In this document: piece by piece, positions 37,745 through 46,273 of the stretch
Numbering within the stretch: position 1 is the first letter of the stretch
How the letters are laid out: each line of letters starts with the position of its first letter
From: a virus
IMG/VR virus record: IMGVR_UViG_3300038678_000291
Span: 19,018 to 83,017 of that record
Direction: 5' to 3' (one strand)
Length of the DNA stretch: 64,000 nt
The notes under the pieces: model-generated
What the model was told of the DNA's origin: nothing
Database searches by the model: none
Seen by the model: only the letters and a program-made list of their open reading frames with translations
Translations under genes and position numbers: made by a program

Positions 37745-38185
37745 ATGGCTCAAACACGGGATTTAACCAGTGTTTTGAAGATGATTGATTTCCTGCTGCG
37801 GGGTAGCCTGTCAGCAGCAACCCATATCACCAAACCAGTAGACTTGCGGGCTGCTATTACCAATAGCGACCTCACGGAAGTCGTGACCCGCATCATACTC
37901 GGTATGGCAGTTGAATTTGGCGGTGCCGGTACCATCGACATTGAGGTGCTGCATTCCGATGATGTTTCTTTCGGTTGGGTAAGGGTTGGCACAATTGCCC
38001 AAGCATCCGCTGCTGATGGTGCCAACTTCTACCATTCGGAATTCTATAACCTGAAGCGGTATGTCAGGCTACAGATTACCGTGACAGGTGTGGTTGCAGC
38101 AATTTGCATTATCGGTGCTGGCGATCATGGGTTGAGAGAGCCTGTGGTACAGACGGGCACTCAGTTGGTCTATACCGCTGCGTAA
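37745..38185 (+). CDS. Putative capsid decoration/head protein
   Basis: The 146-residue beta-rich protein follows the capsid gene behind a strong AAGGAGG. It reads RAAITNSDLTEVVTRIILGMAVEFGGAGTIDIEVLHSDD and VRLQITVTG, like virion-surface beta sandwiches. Its position immediately after the major capsid protein supports decoration; no named family was recognised. Confidence 0.6.
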   Translation: MAQTRDLTSVLKMIDFLLRGSLSAATHITKPVDLRAAITNSDLTEVVTRIILGMAVEFGGAGTIDIEVLHSDDVSFGWVRVGTIAQASAADGANFYHSEFYNLKRYVRLQITVTGVVAAICIIGAGDHGLREPVVQTGTQLVYTAA

Positions 38186-38198
38186 GAAAAAAGGAATG

Positions 38199-38224
38199 GG
38201 GGACTGGTGATATTGCCAGTCCCC
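38199..38224 (+). terminator. GC-rich hairpin before the glycosyltransferase island
   Basis: GGGGACTGG (38199-38207) pairs with CCAGTCCCC (38216-38224) around an 8-base loop. There is no U-tract, so it may be a weak terminator, an RNA processing/stability element, or a translation barrier to the next ATG, which lacks its own ribosome site. Confidence 0.55.
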
Positions 38225-38235
38225 TAAACCCCACC

Positions 38236-39309
38236 ATGGACACAATTAAAATCAAATTTATCAACACAGACTTGATGAACCATTTTGGGGCGGTAGCAGA
38301 GGTTCCCTATGATTGGGGAATGAAAAGAATAAGCAAGGGTCACGCTATCCTTTACCAGCCCCAAAAAAATACATATACACCGTTATATTTTGCATCTCCC
38401 CAAAAGATAGTTTCCCCTAAAACAAGCGCAGTAATGGGTTTGCGCAAATATCCCGAAATAGTCTGGGTGCAAGATAATAACATCATGGGGGGGGCGGAGC
38501 TTAGCAGCCGCCAAGTCATTAATGTTGGCAGGAGATTAGGGTTTGAAATTCATGTTTTAACCCCACAAAACTTTGATTTTAGTATATTGAGGAATGCAAA
38601 ATTGCTTATCCTCAATAATATTTTTACATTCAACTCTACTCAGATGGTAGAGATCAAGCGGGCAATCTTTGAATTCCAGATTCCCTATATCAAATATGAG
38701 CATGATATGAGAGAGGCATATGATAATAGACTCAGCTTTTCCCGGCGTCTATTCAAACACTCTAAGCTAAACATGTTTATCTCACCTCTACATCTACAGG
38801 AATATCAAACCAAGATTTACGACATGAGTCCTTCCTATACTTTCCCCCTTGCCATTGATGTAGACAGGTTCAAACCAAACCCTAAAATCAAGCGGGATAT
38901 AAAAAAAGTAGTGCATACCTCTGGAAACCTGCATAACAAAGGATTGGTGTCTTTGTTTGCTATGACTAAGCAGCGCAAGGATTTAAGATTTGAAATCTAT
39001 GTGGGCGACAATAATCTCATTGCCCAGATGTTTGCTAAGGCTAAGAATGTTAGGCTGATGCCCAGGATTGACAACGACAAGATGCCAGATGTCTATAGTG
39101 GAGCGGGCTATTTGGTGCATCTGCCGACAGGGGCTTGGGCAGGGGAGCGGGTGGTATTGGAAGCTGCTCTCTGTGGCTGTAAGCTAATAATCAATGACAA
39201 TGTAGGGCATAAATCCTGGGGCTGGGATTTAGAGGACATAGGTGCTCTCAGGGATAAGCTGAAGGTAGCGCCTTATGACTTTTGGCATAGGGTTGAGGAG
39301 GTAATGTGA
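38236..39309 (+). CDS. Glycosyltransferase (GT4-like, GT-B fold)
   Basis: The 357-residue protein starts at the ATG at 38236; a longer overlapping frame would read through the decoration gene. Landmarks: IVWVQDNNIMGGAELSSRQVINVGRRLG (N-lobe glycine loop), TFPLAIDVDRFKPNP, KVVHTSGNLHNKGL, and AWAGERVVLEAALCGCKLIINDN (nucleotide-sugar binding lobe). It would transfer a sugar from an activated donor. First member of the glycan island. Confidence 0.82.
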   Translation: MDTIKIKFINTDLMNHFGAVAEVPYDWGMKRISKGHAILYQPQKNTYTPLYFASPQKIVSPKTSAVMGLRKYPEIVWVQDNNIMGGAELSSRQVINVGRRLGFEIHVLTPQNFDFSILRNAKLLILNNIFTFNSTQMVEIKRAIFEFQIPYIKYEHDMREAYDNRLSFSRRLFKHSKLNMFISPLHLQEYQTKIYDMSPSYTFPLAIDVDRFKPNPKIKRDIKKVVHTSGNLHNKGLVSLFAMTKQRKDLRFEIYVGDNNLIAQMFAKAKNVRLMPRIDNDKMPDVYSGAGYLVHLPTGAWAGERVVLEAALCGCKLIINDNVGHKSWGWDLEDIGALRDKLKVAPYDFWHRVEEVM

Positions 39310-39536
39310 AATATAGGCTAAAAGTTTTAGAGAAAACTACTGACATTGAGATTGACGGGGAAATTTCTAGCCTTACAAATAAGATAAAGATTTGCAGATT
39401 ATCCAATAATCTAAAATCGGTTGAGGCAATAGAACAAGTGGGATGAAAGCTTGAAAGTGAATTCCCAGAATTTAAGTGGATTTTTTTGCGTGGAAACGAC
39501 ATTGAAATTTTGGAATTGGAACAAATTGAAAACTGA
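39306..39536 (+). pseudogene. Small gene with in-frame TGA
   Basis: A GTG frame overlapping the previous stop encodes MKYRLKVLEKTTDIEIDG... to VEAIEQVG, then TGA (39444-39446), and continues in the same frame as KLESEFPEFKWIFLRGNDIEI to TGA at 39534. The join reads as one continuous alpha/beta protein of 76 residues, so a nonsense mutation (for example from TGG) is likely. TGA is a normal stop elsewhere here, so recoding is not implied. Confidence 0.5.
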
Positions 39537-39556
39537 GGGGATATTGTAATTTTAAG

Positions 39557-39974
39557 TTTAGGTGCGTACCGTTAAATCAAGTAAAGCCAAGAAAGGAGAG
39601 TAAAGTCATGGAAGGTAAGGAAACAGTGCCCCCTACAGAAAACACACAGGGGGAAAAACAAGCTGAGGATTACTTGGATTGGTTGCCAGTTGCAATGCAA
39701 GCCATCAAAGAAGAGCACAATGTTCTGATTGCCAGGATATGTACACTTCTGGAGGCAACAATATCCAGCAATCTCGGTTCACAGCTTACGGCAATCAAAC
39801 GAACCATGAAGGATATTGTGCGTGAGGAGCAGGACAGAATGAATGATTATTTGGATTTACGGGCATATCCTAATCATATTCATTGTGAACCTGCCACATA
39901 TAAGCGGTTTTGGGTAGGCAGCAATAATGGAGTGAAGAACGATTAATTTCTAACCAACACGGTACGCACCTAAA
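39557..39974. repeat. 16-bp perfect inverted repeat bracketing one gene
   Basis: TTTAGGTGCGTACCGT (39557-39572) and its exact complement (39959-39974) flank the gene at 39608-39946. The ends could be tips of a tiny mobile cassette, an invertible segment, or the arms of a very long-loop RNA stem like those found at other junctions here. No target duplication is evident next to the repeats. Confidence 0.65.
39608..39946 (+). CDS. Hypothetical protein inside the inverted repeat
   Basis: The 112-residue protein has an acidic, Thr/Pro-rich N-terminus, then a helical body (WLPVAMQAIKEEHNVLIARICTLLEAT) and a His/Pro/Trp-containing tail. AAAGGAGAG precedes the ATG. No family was recognised. Confidence 0.6.
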   Translation: MEGKETVPPTENTQGEKQAEDYLDWLPVAMQAIKEEHNVLIARICTLLEATISSNLGSQLTAIKRTMKDIVREEQDRMNDYLDLRAYPNHIHCEPATYKRFWVGSNNGVKND

Positions 39975-39990
39975 TCATGAGGGAAATGTA

Positions 39991-40170
39991 ATGAGCAGGA
40001 AAAAGGGAAGCAACCCCCCGCCACCCGGCTTTAAGTATCGACCAAAGCCACCACCATCTCCTCCACACAACCGAGGGTGCAAGTGCGGGCAATGCCTAAA
40101 CAATAGCCACCAATCTTTTCGGACAATGGCAGTGAGAAAAAATGAGGCTGGCGGATTCTTAGTGGGGTAA
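39991..40170 (+). CDS. Proline-rich small protein with CxCxxC
   Basis: The 59-residue protein reads SRKKGSNPPPPGFKYRPKPPP, then GCKCGQCLNN, then a basic tail. It shares its style (Pro-rich N-terminus, C-x-C-x2-C) with the genes at 40737 and 40914, suggesting a small family of metal-binding peptides. GAGGGAAATG lies upstream. Confidence 0.55.
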   Translation: MSRKKGSNPPPPGFKYRPKPPPSPPHNRGCKCGQCLNNSHQSFRTMAVRKNEAGGFLVG

Positions 40171-40172
40171 CC

Positions 40173-40724
40173 ATGACCTGTATAGTGGGATATGTAGAAA
40201 AAGAAAGGGTTTATATAGGCGGTGATTCGGCAGGATTGGCGGGCTGGAGCAGTCTTGCTAGGGCAGATGAAAAAGTGTTCGTGAAACCCAACAATGGGAA
40301 TCCCATGATATTTGGTTTTACATCTTCATTTAGGATGGGGCAAATAATTAGATATTCGTTTAAGTTGCCGGAGCAATCAAGCAAATCATCAGACTATGAA
40401 TATTTATGCTCAGTGTTTGTAGATGAACTTAGAAAAAGTTTCAAGGACAAGGGTTACTGTGAAGTAAAAGACAACAAAGAAAGAGGCGGGACTTTCCTGA
40501 TGGGATATAAGGGGGCTTTGTATCAGATAAATCCTGATTTTCAGGTTGGTCAATCACTGAAAAATTATGAAGCTGTTGGGTGCGGGCAGGATTTGGCACT
40601 AGGAGCTTTGTTTGCTCTTGAGAATAATCAAGCATCTCCAGACCATAAGATAAAAGTAGCATTACAGGCCGCCACTGAGTTTTCTGGTGCCGTGAGACCC
40701 CCATATAACATTTTGAGCATTTAG
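40173..40724 (+). CDS. Proteasome-like (HslV-type) Ntn hydrolase
   Basis: The 183-residue protein begins MTCIVGYVEKERVYIGGDSAG: removal of Met would expose Thr2 as the N-terminal nucleophile, followed by the GGDS loop and ADEKVF with the conserved Lys. GYKGALYQINPDFQV and AVGCGQDLALGALFAL match the beta-subunit fold. Related phage proteins are Ntn-hydrolase-like, with suspected roles in virion protein maturation or host proteolysis. It is not near the prohead protease, so a second processing activity is possible. Confidence 0.78.
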   Translation: MTCIVGYVEKERVYIGGDSAGLAGWSSLARADEKVFVKPNNGNPMIFGFTSSFRMGQIIRYSFKLPEQSSKSSDYEYLCSVFVDELRKSFKDKGYCEVKDNKERGGTFLMGYKGALYQINPDFQVGQSLKNYEAVGCGQDLALGALFALENNQASPDHKIKVALQAATEFSGAVRPPYNILSI

Positions 40725-40736
40725 TGAGGTGACAAG

Positions 40737-40880
40737 ATGATTAGGTTTATCAAAAACTTGAAACAAGAATTTGGTAGGGTTGGCTATAACCCCCCGCCCA
40801 CCAAAGATTATACCCGGCCAGCGAAGCCCCCACCGGCACCGCCAGCAATACGCAAGGTTAGTTGCAATTGCCCACTTTAG
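40737..40880 (+). CDS. Small Pro-rich cysteine peptide (47 residues)
   Basis: A basic N-terminus then NPPPTKDYTRPAKPPPAPP and a C-terminal SCNCPL. The leader AGGTGACAAG is adequate. It resembles the protein at 39991-40170 and lies directly after the Ntn hydrolase. The function is unknown. Confidence 0.5.
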   Translation: MIRFIKNLKQEFGRVGYNPPPTKDYTRPAKPPPAPPAIRKVSCNCPL

Positions 40881-40913
40881 GCAAATGTGTTGTCTTGAAG
40901 GAGGTTTAATATT

Positions 40914-41087
40914 ATGCACTGCGTGACAGACAGATCGGGGAAAATGTTTGTTCCCAATGAACCGAATCGACATAATCCACCAGAAGGCATGGTCGCCCGT
41001 GAAACCAGTAAGCATGGCTACCGGTGCAAGTGCTTTCTGTGCATTAAGCGCCGCCCAACCTTTAGGGAAAAGATGGTGATAAAATGA
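40914..41087 (+). CDS. Small cysteine/histidine protein (57 residues)
   Basis: GGAGG lies upstream of the ATG. The product has RHNPPEGMVAR and GYRCKCFLCIKRR, with C-x-C-x2-C like the two neighbours. It probably binds a metal ion. It overlaps the next frame by 4 bases. Confidence 0.55.
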   Translation: MHCVTDRSGKMFVPNEPNRHNPPEGMVARETSKHGYRCKCFLCIKRRPTFREKMVIK

Positions 41088-41209
41088 CAGTAGATAATAT
41101 ACTCTTCGTTCATTCAATTCTGCTGGCAATTGGGTTTATTCTGCAATGCGTGTGTTTTAAGCTAATAATAACAGGTTGGAAACTGCTTAAATCAGAAGCG
41201 AGACGGTGA
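41084..41209 (+). CDS. Single-span membrane peptide (41 residues)
   Basis: Overlaps the previous stop. ILFVHSILLAIGFILQCVCFKLII is a transmembrane segment; the tail is basic. The function is unknown. Confidence 0.45.
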   Translation: MTVDNILFVHSILLAIGFILQCVCFKLIITGWKLLKSEARR

Positions 41210-41216
41210 TTAAGCG

Positions 41217-41294
41217 ATGAACATAGGAAGCTTTTTGGATGGGATGTTAACTGCGTGTATGATTTTAATTATTTTAGGTATGATTTTTGATTGA
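41217..41294 (+). CDS. Possible 25-residue membrane peptide
   Basis: A short frame with TACMILIILGMIF as a hydrophobic core, between another membrane peptide and a glycosyltransferase. Listed at low certainty. Confidence 0.3.
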   Translation: MNIGSFLDGMLTACMILIILGMIFD

Positions 41295-41306
41295 GGATAA
41301 ACCTAC

Positions 41307-42302
41307 ATGCGACTCATCTTCAACCTCCTCAATTGCGGTTTGGCCAATAACGGTGGTAGTGACACCATTATCAGGTCGGCAAACACCTTGATGGACTTAG
41401 GCCATAAAGTTACAATAGTTGACAACATAAACTGTAGCTATACCTGGGGGGAGATAAGGGCAGAGCACAGGAAAATCAGGAATCCAGCCGACATTCCCGA
41501 TGCCGATGCAGTCATCTCTACCGGGTTCAAAACGGTAATTGAATCTTTATCGTTTCCTGCCCGGTGCGGTAAGCGATTCCATTGGATTAGGGGGTGGGAG
41601 ACTTGGACTTACCCGGGGCAGTACATAAGATCAACTATATTGGGCTATCCGGTAACAAGAATGGTTAATGGTGTTCAGCTACAGCAAAAGCTGGCTGGTT
41701 ATGGAGTTGCCTCACACCTTGTAAGGCCAGGCTATGATTTTGATAAATTCTTTTTTTCTGAAGCGAATATGAGAAGTTCCGGCTGTGTTGTTGTCGGGGG
41801 CCTTTATAATACTGGCAAAAAGAGGGGCAGCAAACGCACAGAGTGGATATTAGAAACAGCCGCAAGGCTAAAGCGTGAATACAACAATGTCAATCTTACA
41901 ATATTTGGGGTTCACGAAAACCCAAAGATTGATGTTATTGATACTTACCATCAGTTGCCACCGCAAAATCTGACAAACACTATATACAACCTGATTCATA
42001 TCTGGCTGGCTCCCACAATGCTTGAGGGGTTGCACAAGCCCCCCGCTGAGGCGATGCTCACTGAATGTCCAGTGGTAGGAACTGATGCTGAACTGAGTGG
42101 AATGAGTGATTACCTGGTGCATAACAAGACAGGGCTGGTAGCTGAAAATAACCTGGACTCTTTTGTTGAGCATGTCAGTCTTTTGGTGGCAGATAAGGAA
42201 TTGAGAAGGCGGCTGGGTAAGCAGGCTCGGCAGGCAGTCCTGGCATTGGGGAACAGACAGGATAATATGCAGAAGATGGTTGAGGTATTGGAAAATGGCT
42301 AA
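41307..42302 (+). CDS. Glycosyltransferase, GT4-like
   Basis: The 331-residue protein has an N-lobe glycine motif (CGLANNGGSDTIIRSANTL), VVVGGLYNTGKKRGSKRTEWILE at the lobe junction, and PTMLEGLHKPPAEAMLTECPVVGTDAE, the E-x7-E nucleotide-sugar binding region of GT4 enzymes. It probably transfers a hexose. It is downstream of several small genes and coupled to the next by overlap. Confidence 0.85.
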   Translation: MRLIFNLLNCGLANNGGSDTIIRSANTLMDLGHKVTIVDNINCSYTWGEIRAEHRKIRNPADIPDADAVISTGFKTVIESLSFPARCGKRFHWIRGWETWTYPGQYIRSTILGYPVTRMVNGVQLQQKLAGYGVASHLVRPGYDFDKFFFSEANMRSSGCVVVGGLYNTGKKRGSKRTEWILETAARLKREYNNVNLTIFGVHENPKIDVIDTYHQLPPQNLTNTIYNLIHIWLAPTMLEGLHKPPAEAMLTECPVVGTDAELSGMSDYLVHNKTGLVAENNLDSFVEHVSLLVADKELRRRLGKQARQAVLALGNRQDNMQKMVEVLENG

Positions 42303-42480
42303 AAATGGTATTTGTACCGCTGGGATAGTTTGTGGATGGATGGTTATCGGGACAGGCACAATAGGGGTTTTTAATCCCAAAATGGTTGCACAGGAACCAC
42401 GGTTGGTTGCAGTTATGTTGATGGCGACAGGGCTAATTATGATATTGGCCTTATTGCTATTGCTAAGTGGGTCAAAATGA
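42295..42480 (+). CDS. Small membrane protein
   Basis: The start at 42295 (MAKNGICTAG) overlaps the glycosyltransferase end. Two hydrophobic segments (GIVCGWMVIGTGTIGVF and VAVMLMATGLIMILALLLLL). It may anchor glycan enzymes at the membrane or be unrelated. Confidence 0.55.
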   Translation: MAKNGICTAGIVCGWMVIGTGTIGVFNPKMVAQEPRLVAVMLMATGLIMILALLLLLSGSK

Positions 42481-43949
42481 GTAAAATGTCTAACTTAAAA
42501 TTCCCTCAGTTGAGCATAGTTACGGCCTGCTATAACGCAGCCCCCTTTATAGGGGACTTATTTAAAAGTCTTGTATGCCAAGATTACCAGAATTGGGAGC
42601 TGGTGATCATTGATGACTGCTCAACCGATAATTCCATTGAAACCATCAAGCTGGCTATCAAGGCATTTGATATAGAGGGTAAGGTCAACCTGCTAACTCA
42701 AAACAAAAACAGGGGGTATGGCTACACACTGTGGAATGCTATCAGACACAGTAGGGGGCCGTTAATTGCCGTGGTGGACGCCGACGACGCCCTAGCCGGG
42801 CATAAAGCCTTATCTGAAACTGTTAAAACTCACAACAAGTATCCAGATGTTGCACTGACATACAGCGATTACATAGAGTGTAACAATAGACTAGAACAAC
42901 GGTCGGTTTATCATACACGGCAACTTAAAAGCTGCGAACAATATATCAATACTAAGATAAGATTAAACCATCTAAAATGTTTTAAGAGAAGCTTTTATGA
43001 TGCCACAGAGGGGGTAAACAAGAAACTGCGGCGATCTGTAGATAAGGATTTAGTATTGAAGTTTGAAGAGGTTGGCAGGTTGTTATATATTCCCACACCA
43101 CTTTACTTATATCGCAAACACAGGAATGGTGTCTCCCGCACCGACCATAAAAAAGGCAAAGAATATATCGCTCAGATAAACAGGACCAGAAAACAGATAT
43201 ATGAAGATGCTTGGATGAGGCGGCAACAATCTCTTACATGGTTAAACCCCGAAAAGTGTCAGGCATTACAGAATAAATGGGGTAATTATAACAGTTTTGG
43301 TAAATGCCCAAATCAGGGAAACAAGAAGGATGTTATAAAAGTCTTAAAACAAGTTATCAGTACATTTGGCAAAGAAAAGCCAAGCGTATTGGATGTAGGA
43401 TGCGGTGCAGGCCATTTTATGTGGGTAATAAAAGACAGAGTATCCAAGTTAATTGGCCTTGACTTTTCGCCTGAGATGCTCAAACTAACCAGAAAACAAT
43501 TTGCCAAAACAATGATAATACCAGAACTTCTTTATGAGTCATGCTGGAAAATCCCGTTGCCCGATAACTCTGTTGATATTGTGTATCAGGTTGATGTGGC
43601 TATGCACATAGGGGGAAGTTGGGAATCAATCCAAGAGATGATGCGGGTCAGCAGGAAATATATAATTTTTACCGGCCCATCGTTTGAGTCAAACCTTACA
43701 ACTGAAATGGATATGCCGATGGGATCAGGAAAAAGGTGGGCAGTTAGCATCCCACTTTTAAAGCGGAAGCTGGGAAAATTAGAGTCTAATGGTGAAATCA
43801 AATCATATGATTTTAGAAAAAGAGTGCCAACATCGGTTTATAACCATAAAATTCTTGTGATAGAAAAACCAACGGAATGCCCGGAAAGCTCAAAGATGTT
43901 CTCCTTGCTTACCCCGCAAGTATGTAGGCGGGAGGCAGTTGCGCTATGA
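42477..43949 (+). CDS. Bifunctional GT2 glycosyltransferase-SAM methyltransferase
   Basis: The 490-residue protein has two domains. Residues 10-240 are a GT-A family 2 transferase (SIVTACYNAAPFIGDLFKSL, ELVIIDDCSTDNS, IAVVDADDALAG with the DxD-type metal site, CFKRSFYD). Residues 290-460 are a class I methyltransferase (PSVLDVGCGAGHFMWVI, LIGLDFSPEML, DNSVDIVYQVDVAMHI). It probably adds and methylates a sugar. The N-domain is paralogous to the next gene. Confidence 0.88.
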   Translation: MSKMSNLKFPQLSIVTACYNAAPFIGDLFKSLVCQDYQNWELVIIDDCSTDNSIETIKLAIKAFDIEGKVNLLTQNKNRGYGYTLWNAIRHSRGPLIAVVDADDALAGHKALSETVKTHNKYPDVALTYSDYIECNNRLEQRSVYHTRQLKSCEQYINTKIRLNHLKCFKRSFYDATEGVNKKLRRSVDKDLVLKFEEVGRLLYIPTPLYLYRKHRNGVSRTDHKKGKEYIAQINRTRKQIYEDAWMRRQQSLTWLNPEKCQALQNKWGNYNSFGKCPNQGNKKDVIKVLKQVISTFGKEKPSVLDVGCGAGHFMWVIKDRVSKLIGLDFSPEMLKLTRKQFAKTMIIPELLYESCWKIPLPDNSVDIVYQVDVAMHIGGSWESIQEMMRVSRKYIIFTGPSFESNLTTEMDMPMGSGKRWAVSIPLLKRKLGKLESNGEIKSYDFRKRVPTSVYNHKILVIEKPTECPESSKMFSLLTPQVCRREAVAL

Positions 43950-44734
43950 ACCAAGAATATATACCCAAAATCAGTGTGGCAATGGCTTGCTACAACTCGG
44001 CTAAATACCTTAAAGCAGCCATTAAGAGCATATTGAGGCAGACATATACAAACTGGGAGATTGTTTTTGTAGAAGATATGTCAACAGATAATACAGCGCA
44101 TCTGCTTAAAAAATATATCGTAAAATATTCTTTAAAGGAGAAGGAAATTGTAATTCGGCACAATGAAAACCTGGGGTATGGTACCAGCCTACATGATGCC
44201 ATTAAGTACGGCACAGGTGAACTTGTGGCCGTGGTAGATTCAGATGATGCGCTGGCCGGTAAATATGCCTTCGCTAAAATGGTTGAAGCACACAGGACGC
44301 ATCCCGATGCATCACTGTGTTACAGTACATATTATTTTTGCCGGAACAAACTAAGCACAAGATTTGTTAAAGATGTTATCCCTATTCCCGCCGGGCAAAC
44401 TTATCTGTATACATTGCTAAACCCAGGAACAAGGGGGAACGGAAAGGGGTTATATCATAGGGTTAGCCACCTGAAAGTATTTAAGCGGGCTTGCTATGAT
44501 AGAACCGAAGGGTTGATGCGGGGGTTAAGGAAGGCAGTTGATCGGGATTTGGTGCTGAAGCTAGAGGAAGTGGGGCAATTGATATTCATAAACGAGCCGT
44601 TATACATCCACCGCAAACATGACGGGAATATTACGAACTTGTGGGGGGAGATGTCTAAAGCAGAGAGGGCTGAGATTATAGCTGCTAAAAAACAGATAAT
44701 AAGAAATGCCCAGGTACGGAGGGGGATGGTATGA
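43946..44734 (+). CDS. Glycosyltransferase family 2
   Basis: The 262-residue GT-A enzyme reads ISVAMACYNSAKYLKAAIKSILRQTYTNWEIVFVEDMSTDNT, LGYGTSLHDAIKYG, LVAVVDSDDALAGKYA. It is closely similar to the first half of the preceding fusion, implying tandem duplication with or without the methyltransferase domain. The ATGA overlap indicates coupled translation. Confidence 0.88.
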   Translation: MNQEYIPKISVAMACYNSAKYLKAAIKSILRQTYTNWEIVFVEDMSTDNTAHLLKKYIVKYSLKEKEIVIRHNENLGYGTSLHDAIKYGTGELVAVVDSDDALAGKYAFAKMVEAHRTHPDASLCYSTYYFCRNKLSTRFVKDVIPIPAGQTYLYTLLNPGTRGNGKGLYHRVSHLKVFKRACYDRTEGLMRGLRKAVDRDLVLKLEEVGQLIFINEPLYIHRKHDGNITNLWGEMSKAERAEIIAAKKQIIRNAQVRRGMV

Positions 44735-44756
44735 AATTTACTTTATTTGAGCGGAT

Positions 44757-45695
44757 ATGAAAATATATTTAGATAAGGTAAAAAAAGAGGCTGTTCTGCG
44801 CCTAGTGCCTTATTGGGAAAAAGTTGGCTGTGAAATGGTTGACAGTTCCAATAAAGCAGATATTCACCTATCGTCGGCAAGCATAAAAAGCTCTGTAGAA
44901 TCAAAATTAATATTAAGGCTGGATAGCATTAAATGGGATAAAAACGAGAATTATGAGAGACAAAACCAAGTTATAGGCCATGCTCATTCAATGGCAGATG
45001 GGATAATCTACCAAAGTAATATTTCAAAGCAGATGGGCGAGAAATACTTGACTGAAAGAAAGACTGATAATTATACAGTGATTTATAATGGCATTGATCC
45101 TGTGGGCTGGAATAATCCAGTACCCCATACAGGCATAAATATTATGGCTTGTGCAAAATGGCGAAGGTGGAAAAGATTAAAGGAGATAACTGAAGTGTTC
45201 TTAATGTTTTTGGAAAAGCATCCAAGCTCACTATTGCATGTTTTGGGGAGATTTATAAGCGGTGCGAACACTAGAAAAATACCACATAAAAACATAATTT
45301 ACTATGACAGGGTTACTTATCCAGAAATCAAAAAGATTTATGAAATAGGCGATGTTTTTATTCACTTATGCAAAAACGATAGTTGCCCTAATGTGGTAGT
45401 TGAGGCTATAGCGGCGGGGATGCCCGTGATAACCACCAATGCCTGTGGTGGGGCTACTGAGATGTGCAGGCTAACCCCTGGATGCGTAGTTGTTGATGAA
45501 GGAATGCCGGAATTAGAAGCTGCTTATATTCATAGCGACAAACACAATATTATGCTAGGTGGTGTAAGAATGAATATCATAGAAACTATTGGACAAGTTG
45601 TTAGAGGTAAAACTAGAGTAAAATTACCCGATGTACTTATGGCTAAAACAGTAGCGGCTAAATATTTATCTGTGATGGAGAGAGCATTGTGCTAG
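44757..45695 (+). CDS. Glycosyltransferase, GT4-like, paralogue A
   Basis: The 312-residue protein has YQSNISKQMGEKYL, YTVIYNGIDPVGWNNP, KWRRWKRLKEITEVFLMFLEKHP, and the C-lobe DSCPNVVVEAIAAGMPVITTNACGGATEM typical of GT4 nucleotide-sugar binding. It is related to the gene at 46270 over its whole length, but a 99-base block is perfectly identical. Confidence 0.85.
   Translation: MKIYLDKVKKEAVLRLVPYWEKVGCEMVDSSNKADIHLSSASIKSSVESKLILRLDSIKWDKNENYERQNQVIGHAHSMADGIIYQSNISKQMGEKYLTERKTDNYTVIYNGIDPVGWNNPVPHTGINIMACAKWRRWKRLKEITEVFLMFLEKHPSSLLHVLGRFISGANTRKIPHKNIIYYDRVTYPEIKKIYEIGDVFIHLCKNDSCPNVVVEAIAAGMPVITTNACGGATEMCRLTPGCVVVDEGMPELEAAYIHSDKHNIMLGGVRMNIIETIGQVVRGKTRVKLPDVLMAKTVAAKYLSVMERALC
45396..45494 (+). 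repeat. 99-bp block identical to 46900-46998
   Basis: Perfect identity over the sugar-nucleotide-binding codons of two otherwise well-diverged paralogous glycosyltransferases. This indicates recent gene conversion or recombination at this block. Confidence 0.9.
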
Positions 45696-46273
45696 ATGTA
45701 AGGTATGAACAATATGTGAAATGTCAAATCAATGAAAACAGAAAAAAATTAGAAGAAAACCCCTGTATCCATTGGGCTACTGAAAAAGAGATGAAAATAT
45801 TAACAGCATATATAAAAAACAACATGGGTGTGGTTGAATTCGGGATGTGCCATGGAGTTAGAAACGGATGGGAAGTGGAAGAGCTAAGAAAGTCTCTTAT
45901 GTGTGATGTTATTGGTACAGAAATAGCACCAACAGCAAAAAGATATAAACACGTTTTTCAGTGGGACTTCCATAATATAAAAAATGAATGGAAAAACAAG
46001 TTTGATTTCATTTACAGCAATTCATTAGATCATGCCTATGACGCAGAACACTGTATTAATCAATGGCTAAGTTGCCTTAATGATAAAGGGAAGTGTTTCA
46101 TTCAGTGGCAAGTTAGACATGACAAGAGTGTGTCGTGGAATTTTGAAGAATTGGTTGTTAATTCTGGAAAATTCAAAATAAACGATATAATAGTTTTTGA
46201 TCATCCGTGGCGAAAGTTCAGAGTAAACTTATATGTTTTGCAAAATGAGCTTAATGGTGTGGTAGTGCAATGA
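45689..46273 (+). CDS. SAM-dependent methyltransferase-like protein
   Basis: The 194-residue protein has VVEFGMCHGVRNGWEVEEL (diverged motif I), IGTEIAPTAKRY, and FDFIYSNSLDHAYDAEHCINQWLSCLNDKGKCFIQW (motifs II-III of class I methyltransferases). The usual GxGxG is altered, so activity is uncertain. It overlaps both neighbours by 4-7 bases. Confidence 0.65.
   Translation: MLDVRYEQYVKCQINENRKKLEENPCIHWATEKEMKILTAYIKNNMGVVEFGMCHGVRNGWEVEELRKSLMCDVIGTEIAPTAKRYKHVFQWDFHNIKNEWKNKFDFIYSNSLDHAYDAEHCINQWLSCLNDKGKCFIQWQVRHDKSVSWNFEELVVNSGKFKINDIIVFDHPWRKFRVNLYVLQNELNGVVVQ

Noticed and set aside
39306-39536. Genetic-code reassignment of TGA
   Set aside because: TGA ends many clear genes here (for example csf3 and the GT2-methyltransferase fusion), so a point mutation is simpler.
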